The position numbers were made by a program, and so were the translations under genes. The notes beneath the pieces are model-generated. The model searched no databases and was not told where the DNA came from. It saw nothing but the letters and a program-made list of their open reading frames with translations. 5,929 nucleotides of DNA from positions 1-5,929 of the forward strand of contig SXIE01000231.1 of NCBI GenBank assembly GCA_005772945.1, given 5' to 3'. Origin of the DNA: Pseudomonadota bacterium. GTDB taxonomy: Bacteria; Myxococcota; UBA9042; PHBI01. Positions 1 through 5,418 of this stretch are shown here, piece by piece (position 1 is the first letter of the stretch; every line of letters begins with the position of its first letter).

Positions 1-221
1 CCGCCGCCCCCGCCGCCACCACCGAAGCGCGCGCCGCCACCGCTGCCGCCGGAGCGCGCGAAGGCGTCGCCGTCGATCGCGAGCAGCGACACGCCGATGA
101 CGGCCGCGACCAACACGATCGCGCCCCAGGGCCACGAGGCCATGCGGCGCACGGCGCCCCCGGCGAGGGTCCTCAGAACGGTGAGAGCGGAGGGGTTCGG
201 TGCGTCGGGTCGCAATTCCAT
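1..221 (-). CDS. Glycine-rich single-pass membrane protein, 5' part only
   Basis: The reading frame opens with ATG at 221 and runs without a stop off the left edge, giving 73 residues; the C-terminal part is outside the window. Residues 1-29 are polar to basic (Arg25, Arg26). Residues 30-49 form one hydrophobic stretch (Trp-Pro-Trp then Ile/Val/Leu/Ala). Next come Asp-Gly-Asp-Ala-Phe-Ala-Arg and an almost pure Gly/Ser run from residue 58 to the edge. Ala-Phe-Ala at 53-55 could also be a signal peptidase I site, so the leader may be cleaved instead of staying as an anchor. A leader followed by Ala-Arg-Ser-Gly-Gly and poly-Gly recalls DUF1517-type and Tim44-like bacterial membrane proteins, but the defining domain is not visible, so no function is given. 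The start lies 48 bases downstream of the phosphatase stop on the same strand, so co-transcription is plausible. An ATG at 232 is in another frame and stops quickly. Confidence 0.62.
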   Translation of the reverse strand, partial: MELRPDAPNPSALTVLRTLAGGAVRRMASWPWGAIVLVAAVIGVSLLAIDGDAFARSGGSGGGARFGGGGGGG

Positions 222-269
222 GGCGGCACCATACACCGAAGCGCCCCCGGAGTCGCGTCGCGACGACGC

Positions 270-929
270 TCAGCGATTCCGCAGGCTCAGCGCGTAGGTG
301 CGAATGACGCGCTCCTGCGACGTCGTCTCGATCGACCCCGGCCGCAGCTGACGGACCTTGGCGATCGCATCGTCCGCGCGCATGCCACCGGCGACGAACC
401 ACGCCGCCAGGAACGTCCCGGTGCGACCACGTCCGCCCTCGCAATGCACCCCGACGGAGAGCCCGGCCGCGCGTGCGGCCCGGACGTCGGCCACGAACGA
501 CGCCAGCTGGTGGAGCTTGGGCGCCGTGAAGTCCTTGACCGGGTAGTGACGCGACTCGAGGCCAGCCGCACGGAGCGCCGCTTGAGGAAGGCCCGCCTCG
601 GTCAGCGACACGAGCAGGTCGACGCCGCGGTCGGCGAGCGTCGCGAGGTCGTCGGCCAGCGGACGCATGGCACCCGGGCGCGGCATGCCGGCCAGCAGGT
701 CGGAGTCGACCCAGGAGAACCCGGGAAACACCCCGGTGGCCGCGGGCTCGTCCGCTGCAGCGGGCGCCGGGACTTCGCGTTCGGGCAAGCCGAGGGCGGC
801 CTCGCGGTTTGCGGCGGGTGTCTCGGTGGCGATGGTGGAGCCATCGTCCTCGATCTCCGGGCGCGCATCTGCATCACACCCCAGCATCGGGACGAACATC
901 CACACCAGTATCTGACGGTTGGTGTGCAT
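270..929 (-). CDS. DUSP23-like dual-specificity/tyrosine phosphatase, probable lipoprotein
   Basis: This 219-residue protein should hydrolyse phosphotyrosine or phosphoserine/threonine through a cysteinyl-phosphate intermediate. The catalytic loop is complete: His162-Cys163-x5-Arg169-Thr170. Asp133 in the Lys-Asp-Phe-Thr-Ala-Pro segment sits where the general acid lies in the family. From memory, residues 68-205 track human DUSP23 (VHZ) closely: Phe-Ser-Trp-Val near 71-74, Leu-Val-Ser-Leu-Thr-Glu at 106-111, Val-Gly-Val-His-Cys at 159-163 and Leu-Arg-Pro-Gly-Ser-Ile-Glu-Thr at 195-202. The bacterial protein adds a leader (residues 1-17, one Arg then a hydrophobic core) ending Met-Leu-Gly-Cys18, a slightly off-consensus lipobox, followed by a disordered Ala/Pro/Glu linker (about 19-67). 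Asp19 at +2 is an inner-membrane retention residue in E. coli. I chose ATG 929 because a GAGG lies just upstream (spacing about 4-5) and the leader then begins correctly; a TTG at 986 would bury the leader behind 19 Cys/Arg-rich residues. Substrate unknown. Confidence 0.9.
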   Translation of the reverse strand: MHTNRQILVWMFVPMLGCDADARPEIEDDGSTIATETPAANREAALGLPEREVPAPAAADEPAATGVFPGFSWVDSDLLAGMPRPGAMRPLADDLATLADRGVDLLVSLTEAGLPQAALRAAGLESRHYPVKDFTAPKLHQLASFVADVRAARAAGLSVGVHCEGGRGRTGTFLAAWFVAGGMRADDAIAKVRQLRPGSIETTSQERVIRTYALSLRNR

Positions 930-982
930 ACGACCTCGGCACGAACATACCACGGGTCGCAAGCATGTACACGTCCGGGGCA

Positions 983-997
983 ACAATTAGTCACAAT
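983..997. repeat. ACAAT direct repeat with 10-base period, possible operator
   Basis: ACAAT occurs at 983-987 and again at 993-997, exactly one helical turn apart, in a patch that is AT-rich against the surrounding GC-rich gap. Read on the minus strand it is ATTGT-N5-ATTGT, 54-68 bases upstream of the phosphatase ATG, a position suited to a tandem-site regulator. The repeat is short and could be chance; no regulator is identified. Confidence 0.25.
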
Positions 998-1042
998 CAC
1001 GGGAACCCCTGATTCCGCGCCGATGCGCGCCCTGTCTGGGTC

Positions 1043-1077
1043 CGCACGCACGGGCGCGCTTTTTCGCGCGAGGTGCG
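1043..1077. other. GC-rich hairpin with T-run in the loop
   Basis: GCGCG at 1054-1058 pairs with CGCGC at 1065-1069 around a CTTTTT loop. CGCAC at 1043-1047 can pair with GTGCG at 1073-1077 as an outer arm, with unpaired bases between. The T-run lies inside the loop, so this is not a standard intrinsic terminator on either strand. It may be structural, or simply a product of high GC. Confidence 0.3.
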
Positions 1078-1148
1078 GGCGCCGCGCGACCATTTGAACG
1101 CGCCGAACGCTCCGAGACGCTGCCGACCACGGGCCTTTGCCGGCGACA

Positions 1149-1200
1149 GGTCGTGCGCGTGTCCGTGGCACCCCTGCGAAGCAACTATCCACGCACGACC
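1149..1200. promoter_or_regulatory. Inverted repeat, candidate activator (UAS) site for the sigma-54 promoter
   Basis: GGTCGTGCG at 1149-1157 and its exact reverse complement CGCACGACC at 1192-1200 are separated by 34 bases. Arm centres are 43 bases apart, about four helical turns, so dimers bound to both arms would face the same side of the helix. Relative to the predicted transcription start near 1278 the arms are centred at about -125 and -82, where enhancer-binding proteins of sigma-54 promoters usually bind. Assignment as a UAS is inference from position and symmetry; nine-base arms in GC-rich DNA can arise by chance. Confidence 0.4.
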
Positions 1201-1251
1201 CGGACGTCGCCCGCACCACTCTGTCAACCGCCATTCATCAAGTCGCGAGCG

Positions 1252-1267
1252 TGGCACATCGATTGCG
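1252..1267 (+). promoter_or_regulatory. Sigma-54 (RpoN) -24/-12 promoter
   Basis: The sequence TGGCAC-N5-TTGC matches the sigma-54 core exactly: GG at 1253-1254 (-24) and GC at 1265-1266 (-12), with correct spacing. The last consensus base is G instead of A or T. The predicted start of transcription is near 1278, leaving a leader of about 24 bases that contains GGAG at 1293-1296 before the ATG at 1302. Sigma-54 promoters need an ATP-dependent enhancer-binding activator, so the operon should be off by default and switched on by a specific signal. Confidence 0.7.
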
Positions 1268-1301
1268 TGGAGAGAAACTTACCACGCACCCTGGAGCCCT
1301 C

Positions 1302-2894
1302 ATGCAGCGACGATCCCTCCCTCTGGCCCTCCGCGCCGCCGTTTCCGCGCTCTGCGCGCTGGCAGCCGCCTGCCAAGCCCCCGAGCCGGCCCCCTTCGGC
1401 GACCTCACGCTGCCCGCAGCCAGCGAGCACCACCTGGTCCTCGCCGACCGCGCCGCCAAGTCCCTCATCGCCTTCCGACTCGAGGACGGCGAAGTCACTT
1501 TGCGCCGCGACATCCCCCTCTCCGGCACGCCTGATGGCAGCCCCATCGCCATCGACGGCAGCGACACCGTGCTCGTCCTCGAGCCCGACGCGCGCGCGCT
1601 CGACCGCGTCGACCTCGGCTCCGGCGACGTCACGCCCATCGCTCTCGGCGCGCCCTTCACGCGCATCGTCCTCACACCCGACGGCAAGGCCGCGCTCGCC
1701 TTCGCGCCCTACGGCGACTCGGCCGAGGCCTTCAACAACGCCAACGAGGTCGCCCTCGTCGACCTCGCCAGCACCCAGGTCGCGCGACGCACGCTCGCCT
1801 CGCTCGGCGGCGCGCCGCTCTTCGTCGCGTTCTCTCCCGAGCTCGACGGCCCCACCGGCCCCCGCCACTACGCCTTCGTCGCCTCCGACGAGCACCTCGC
1901 GATCGTCAATATGGCTGCCCCCACGATGGTCGAGCGCTCCGTTCCACTCGTCTCGCTCACCGCCGGCGGGCAGCGCACCCCCACCGCGATTTCCTTTGGT
2001 GTGCAAACCAATTCGGTCGGCGCGCCGTCGCTGTGGGGCATCGTCACGACCGCCGAAACGACGGCTGTCTACGCGCTCGAGGTCGTCCCGCTGCCGGGCG
2101 CGCCGACCGACTTCGATGTGCACCTGGTGCAGCTCGCCGGCATGGGGCCGGGCGGCGCCGCGACGCTGGCGAACCTTGCCGGAACCGCTTCCGACGGGGT
2201 CACGAAGCTCGTCGTCCTCGCGACGAACCCGAGCCAGGGCACCCTCACCTTGACCGATCTCGACACCGCCAACGGCGTCGCGACGACGCTCGCGACCGGC
2301 CTCGATCGCATCGCGCTCTTCGACACCGCCGACGGGACGCCATCGGCCATCGTCTGGAGTAGCTACGGCGGCGGGACCCTCTACACCGTCGACCTCGCGG
2401 CGCTCGCGGCCGGCCGCGACCGCGTCGCCACGACCCACGCCATCAAGTACCCGTTCACGGCCGTCACGCGCATCGACCAGACGGCTCTCTTCCTGACCAC
2501 CCCGCGCAATCCTGCCGATCCGGTGCTGGTCTTCGACGCCGAGACCGACCGCGTGACCCCCTTCTCGCACGCTGGAAGGTTCTACGAGGCGAGCATCGAC
2601 CCGGCCGCGGGCCGCCTCCACGCGATCGTCAGCGAGCCCGACGGCGCGAGCTGGCTCGTCACGAGCGAGCTCGCGACGGTCCACACCGAGGCCGCGCCGA
2701 TCCCGGGCGCCGGCTCCCACCACTACCGATTCGCGCGCGGGGCGCACACGATCGCGACCTTCGCGATCGGCGCCAGCGGCTACTTCGACGCCTCCAGCGT
2801 GGTGCTCTGGCCGGCCGATCTTCCGGCCGCCACGGAGTCACTCGCGCTCGGCAGCTTCATCCTCGAGGGTGTCTTCCAAGGAGGTGCACGGTGA
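1302..2894 (+). CDS. Beta-propeller lipoprotein (first gene of operon)
   Basis: This 530-residue protein has a lipoprotein leader: Arg3-Arg4, a hydrophobic Ala/Leu core and Leu-Ala-Ala-Ala-Cys24, the probable lipidation site. The rest is rich in short beta-strand repeats resembling YVTN/YncE-type seven-bladed propellers: hydrophobic strand, turn, then Val-Asp-Leu or Phe-Asp-x-Glu. Clear blade turns are Leu-Thr-Pro-Asp-Gly-Lys (124-129), Val-Ala-Leu-Val-Asp-Leu (150-155), Leu-Thr-Leu-Thr-Asp-Leu (315-320), Tyr-Thr-Val-Asp-Leu (361-365) and Val-Leu-Val-Phe-Asp-Ala (408-413). No catalytic motif is visible; such propellers usually serve in binding or scaffolding. I chose ATG 1302 because GGAG lies 5 bases upstream and the leader starts there; the frame is open upstream from 1137, but that adds 55 residues without a signal and spans the promoter. 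The stop overlaps the next start by four bases. It looks like a distant paralogue of the third operon gene. Function unknown. Confidence 0.88.
   Translation: MQRRSLPLALRAAVSALCALAAACQAPEPAPFGDLTLPAASEHHLVLADRAAKSLIAFRLEDGEVTLRRDIPLSGTPDGSPIAIDGSDTVLVLEPDARALDRVDLGSGDVTPIALGAPFTRIVLTPDGKAALAFAPYGDSAEAFNNANEVALVDLASTQVARRTLASLGGAPLFVAFSPELDGPTGPRHYAFVASDEHLAIVNMAAPTMVERSVPLVSLTAGGQRTPTAISFGVQTNSVGAPSLWGIVTTAETTAVYALEVVPLPGAPTDFDVHLVQLAGMGPGGAATLANLAGTASDGVTKLVVLATNPSQGTLTLTDLDTANGVATTLATGLDRIALFDTADGTPSAIVWSSYGGGTLYTVDLAALAAGRDRVATTHAIKYPFTAVTRIDQTALFLTTPRNPADPVLVFDAETDRVTPFSHAGRFYEASIDPAAGRLHAIVSEPDGASWLVTSELATVHTEAAPIPGAGSHHYRFARGAHTIATFAIGASGYFDASSVVLWPADLPAATESLALGSFILEGVFQGGAR
2878..2885 (+). 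promoter_or_regulatory. Ribosome binding site deciding a GTG start
   Basis: AAGGAGGT is a near-complete anti-16S match lying inside the end of the preceding gene, 5 bases before GTG 2891. It selects this GTG over the ATGs at 2912, 2921 and 2927, none of which has a recognisable site. With the GTGA stop/start overlap it indicates translational coupling. Confidence 0.8.
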
Positions 2895-3577
2895 ACGGCG
2901 GCCCGACGATCATGGCTTCGATGACGATGGCGCTCACGCTCGGGGCGTTCAACGGCGCCGCGCGCGCCGAGCCTGGCCGCTTCGGCCTCGAGCTCGGCCT
3001 CGAGGTCGGTTGGTACCCCACCGAGTCGGTCGCGTATGCGAGCGACGACGTGCGCGGCGCCCAAGGGCTCATCGCCCTGAGCTACCAGCCGATCGACCTC
3101 CTCACGGTCTACGCCGGTTGGCGCCACCTCGGACCGCTCGCGCGCGCCGATTCCTTGGCGCCCAATGGGGCCGCTGGCGCGGATGGCACGGACTTCGCGT
3201 TCGAAACCCAAGGCGACGCCATTGTCGCGGGCGCCCGCCTCACCCTGCCGATCATCGCCGGGCTCTCTTTCGTCGGCGAGCTCGATCTCGAGGCGCTCCA
3301 CGTCGGCACCCGCGTGACGCTCGACGGACAGCACGCCGACACCGGCGCTTGGGCCCCAGGCGCGGTCCCGAAGGTCGGCCTCGCCTACCACGTCCCGCTG
3401 GACGACTGCTTCGCGCTCGATTTCCGCGTCATGGCTGGCTACGCGCTGCGCCTCGACCACGACCTCGATCCGGTGGTGCTCGGCCCCGACCCGTCGGTGC
3501 GCACGCAGCCGACCGATCTCGGCCCCCTCAACCTGAGCGGCCCGGTCCTCGCCGGCACGGTCGCCCTCACCTTCTGA
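2891..3577 (+). CDS. Exported outer-membrane beta-barrel-like protein (second gene of operon)
   Basis: This 228-residue protein has a cleavable leader ending Ala-Arg-Ala26 before Glu-Pro-Gly; the n-region is unusual in lacking a basic residue. The mature part (about 202 residues) alternates hydrophobic and polar residues in strand-sized segments, for example 31-40 (Phe-Gly-Leu-Glu-Leu-Gly-Leu-Glu-Val-Gly), 58-66, 71-78, 110-119, 124-137, 160-168, 172-187 and 217-228. Strands are separated by Asp/Gly/Pro-rich loops, and the chain ends in Phe, as transmembrane barrels recognised by BamA do. Size and pattern suit an 8-strand barrel, but no named family is recognised. Translation starts at GTG within the previous gene's stop, so its dosage is tied to that propeller. 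The next gene follows after 40 bases with no terminator, so it sits between the two propellers in one transcript. Role could be an anchor, a channel or a structural partner; this is inference. Confidence 0.82.
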   Translation: MNGGPTIMASMTMALTLGAFNGAARAEPGRFGLELGLEVGWYPTESVAYASDDVRGAQGLIALSYQPIDLLTVYAGWRHLGPLARADSLAPNGAAGADGTDFAFETQGDAIVAGARLTLPIIAGLSFVGELDLEALHVGTRVTLDGQHADTGAWAPGAVPKVGLAYHVPLDDCFALDFRVMAGYALRLDHDLDPVVLGPDPSVRTQPTDLGPLNLSGPVLAGTVALTF

Positions 3578-3617
3578 GCGCCCCTCAGACCCACACCCCA
3601 CGCCCAGGAGCTCTCGC

Positions 3618-5321
3618 ATGCGCCATCCACGTCCGTTCGCGCCACTTTCCCGTCTCGTCCTCACCCTGTGTGCGTCCTGCGGCATCGGCGGCATCGGCGG
3701 CATCGGCGCCTGCGGCGCGGCCGACGGGTCCGCCAGCTTCAGCGAGCTCGGCAACTGGTCGGGCGTCGACACCTCGCCGACCGCTGCGACCGACACCGCC
3801 GCGACCGACACCGGTCCGACCGACACGGCGTCGGACGACGTACTGCCGTTCGACACCGCCGTCGACATGGCCCCCGAGCTGCCGCCGCCGCCGCCCCCCG
3901 AGGAGGAGCTCGACTTCGATCTCCGCACCCCCGAGGCGGCCGAGAGCTTTCTCTACATTCCGTCGGCCGGACTCGACGCGCTCATCGTCGTCGACGCCCG
4001 CTCGCTCGCGGTCGAGGTCGTCGAGGTGGGCGTTGGACCCATCGCCGTGCGCGCGCTCCCCGACGACGGTGGCGCGATCGTCTTGAACGCCGCCTCGAGC
4101 GACGTGTCGATCGTCCGGCCCGATCCCGATCGCGACCCGCCGTTCTCGGTGCTCACGCTCGATGTCGTCCCGGGCGCCAATCGCCTCGTGCTGTCGCCGC
4201 GCGCCGAGCTCGCCTTCGCCTGGTACGACGAGCGCGAGGACCACACCTTGGGAGGGGTCGGCGGGCTCCAAGATGTGTCGGCGATTCGCCTCGCGCCGGG
4301 CGATGAGGGGGTCATGAACCTGGCCGTCGGACGGCGCCCCGAGCGCATCCACTTCGCCGACAACGACAGCCTCGTCCTCATCGACTGCGAGGACGGGATC
4401 AGCGGCGCCTACCTGCGCGACCTCACCAAAAACGTGTTTCTCACGCCGGTGCCGACCAATCGCGACCCGTTCCACGTCCCGCACGATCGCGAGATCGTGA
4501 CGACCCCGGATGGCCACTTCGCGATCGTGCGCGACCTCGATCACGCGTCGCTGGCGTGGGTCGATCTGCAGACGGGGACCTTGGCGACGCTCGAGCTTCC
4601 GGGCTGGGCGACCGATCTCGAGCTCACCCCCGACGGCAAGACGCTCATCGCGACGCTGCCCGGGCTGAAGGAGGCGCTGGTCGCCGATCTGCCGGACGCG
4701 TTCGCGCTGCCGGTCGCAGACGAATCCAACCCCCATGTTCACTTCGTGCCGACCGGGGCGGCCTTCGGTGCGACGGTCCTCACCGCGGACGGCCGCCGCG
4801 CCCTGCTCTACTCGACCACGCCCGGGATCCAGGCGATCGGCATGCTCGACATCGTCGCCCTCTCGGCCGTCATCCGCCCGCTCGACAAGGAAGTACGGGC
4901 GGTGCTCGTGTCGCCGGATTCACGCAAAGCGGCGCTCCTCCACCGCTACTACTCGGGCAGCGGCTCGCTGGCGACCAGCCACGGCTATACCGTCCTCGAT
5001 CTGGCGAGCGGCTACACGAAGCTCATCACCACGCCACACGAGGTGACCGACGTCGTGTTCACCGACGATGCGACCGAGCTCTATGCGCTCGTCCCCGATC
5101 CGACGCGCGCCGCCCACGAGGTCGACCGGGTCGAGACCTCCAGCTTCGCGGTCCAGGTCTATGCGGTGCCGGACGCGCCCGTGTTCGTCGGGGCGCTGCG
5201 CGGCGCGAATCAGGTCGCCATCTCGCTCGCCAATCCGACCGGGTGGATCACGTTCATCGACAGCGCTACGGGGACGGTGCGGCAGCTCAACTCGTTCGAG
5301 CTGAACGGCTTCATCCGCTGA
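3618..5321 (+). CDS. Beta-propeller lipoprotein with Thr/Asp/Pro linker (third gene of operon)
   Basis: This 567-residue protein starts at ATG 3618, with GGAG 7 bases upstream. The leader has Arg2, Arg5 and Arg12 and a short hydrophobic core, then two candidate lipidation cysteines: Cys21 in Cys-Ala-Ser-Cys, or Cys32 in Ile-Gly-Ala-Cys, which fits the lipobox better. Between them is a triple Gly-Ile-Gly repeat. Residues 33-99 are a low-complexity spacer: three ATDTx units (57-71), then six Pro (89-94) and three Glu (95-97), typical of linkers holding a domain away from a membrane. From about 110 onward are propeller-like repeats: Ile-Val-Val-Asp-Ala (122-126), Thr-Thr-Pro-Asp-Gly-His (295-300), Leu-Ala-Trp-Val-Asp-Leu (312-317), Leu-Thr-Pro-Asp-Gly-Lys (336-341), Val-Ser-Pro-Asp-Ser (431-435) and Ile-Thr-Phe-Ile-Asp-Ser (544-549). 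No enzyme motif is visible. The C-terminal Ser-Phe-Glu-Leu-Asn-Gly-Phe (559-565) echoes the end of the first operon gene. Function unknown; likely a surface or periplasmic binding scaffold. Confidence 0.88.
   Translation: MRHPRPFAPLSRLVLTLCASCGIGGIGGIGACGAADGSASFSELGNWSGVDTSPTAATDTAATDTGPTDTASDDVLPFDTAVDMAPELPPPPPPEEELDFDLRTPEAAESFLYIPSAGLDALIVVDARSLAVEVVEVGVGPIAVRALPDDGGAIVLNAASSDVSIVRPDPDRDPPFSVLTLDVVPGANRLVLSPRAELAFAWYDEREDHTLGGVGGLQDVSAIRLAPGDEGVMNLAVGRRPERIHFADNDSLVLIDCEDGISGAYLRDLTKNVFLTPVPTNRDPFHVPHDREIVTTPDGHFAIVRDLDHASLAWVDLQTGTLATLELPGWATDLELTPDGKTLIATLPGLKEALVADLPDAFALPVADESNPHVHFVPTGAAFGATVLTADGRRALLYSTTPGIQAIGMLDIVALSAVIRPLDKEVRAVLVSPDSRKAALLHRYYSGSGSLATSHGYTVLDLASGYTKLITTPHEVTDVVFTDDATELYALVPDPTRAAHEVDRVETSSFAVQVYAVPDAPVFVGALRGANQVAISLANPTGWITFIDSATGTVRQLNSFELNGFIR
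3681..3707 (+). repeat. Triple 9-base tandem repeat in lipoprotein leader
   Basis: Three identical copies of GGCATCGGC (3681-3689, 3690-3698, 3699-3707) encode Gly-Ile-Gly three times, in frame, between two candidate lipid-anchor cysteines. Unit length is a multiple of three, so slippage would alter leader length without a frameshift. Confidence 0.85.
3786..3830 (+). repeat. Three 15-base tandem units encoding the ATDTx linker
   Basis: Units at 3786-3800, 3801-3815 and 3816-3830 differ by a few bases and encode ATDTA, ATDTG and PTDTA (residues 57-71). The sequence divergence shows an older expansion than the 9-base repeat upstream. It forms part of the flexible, potentially surface-spanning linker. 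Confidence 0.85.
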
Positions 5322-5323
5322 TG

Positions 5324-5343
5324 AGTCACCCGGGTGACTTTTT
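5324..5343 (+). terminator. Intrinsic terminator of the propeller operon
   Basis: AGTCACCC/GGGTGACT is a perfect 16-base palindrome (5324-5339) running into five T (5339-5343), starting 2 bases after the stop of the third operon gene. In RNA it would fold as a 6-bp stem with a CCGG tetraloop followed by a U-run. On the minus strand the stem is preceded by A and not followed by T, so it should not terminate the convergent cytochrome gene. Confidence 0.72.
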
Positions 5344-5418
5344 CGACGTCGCCCGCCATTCGAAAGGCTCATCGCGGGTCGCACGGACCCTCTTTGCGGC
5401 GATCGATCCGCGATTCGG

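Larger units (their letters stand above)
930..1301. other. Divergent intergenic region, 372 bases
   Basis: This gap separates the minus-strand phosphatase from the plus-strand propeller operon and must carry promoters for both. For the operon I see a sigma-54 element (1252-1267), a shine-Dalgarno GGAG at 1293-1296 and an upstream inverted repeat (1149-1200). For the phosphatase I see no convincing -35/-10 pair, only a short direct repeat at 983-997 in the least GC-rich patch of the gap. A T-looped hairpin lies at 1043-1077. Open frames across the gap on both strands have Arg/Pro/Ala/Ser-rich, shadow-like compositions and no supported start, so I call no gene here. Confidence 0.75.

Noticed and set aside
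930..986. TTG start at 986 for the phosphatase
   Set aside because: It would place 19 Cys/Arg-rich residues before the hydrophobic leader; ATG 929 has a GAGG just upstream.
1166..1182. Second TGGCAC as another sigma-54 -24 element
   Set aside because: At the required spacing the -12 GC is AA, so only half the motif is present.
1236..1248. IHF-like ATCAA sequence just upstream of the promoter
   Set aside because: Only the ATCAA half matches; the TTR half is absent.
1137..1301. Upstream extension of the first propeller gene
   Set aside because: The added 55 residues lack a signal and include the sigma-54 element; ATG 1302 has an SD and begins a proper lipoprotein leader.
1224..2747. 507-codon open frame on the minus strand opposite the first propeller gene
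   Set aside because: Arg/Gly/Glu/Val-rich composition without domains, typical of the mirror frame of a GC-rich gene. The opposite strand has an SD, a lipoprotein leader and propeller repeats.
2780..4742. Long minus-strand frames (3928-2780 and 4742-3585) and the plus-strand frame 2869-4086 overlapping the operon
   Set aside because: They cross real gene boundaries, have low-complexity Arg/Gly/Pro/Ser composition and lack supported starts.
5376..5394. GGGTC/GACCC hairpin followed by TCTTT as a second terminator
   Set aside because: Only a 5-bp stem with an interrupted T-run; too weak to call beside the good terminator at 5324.
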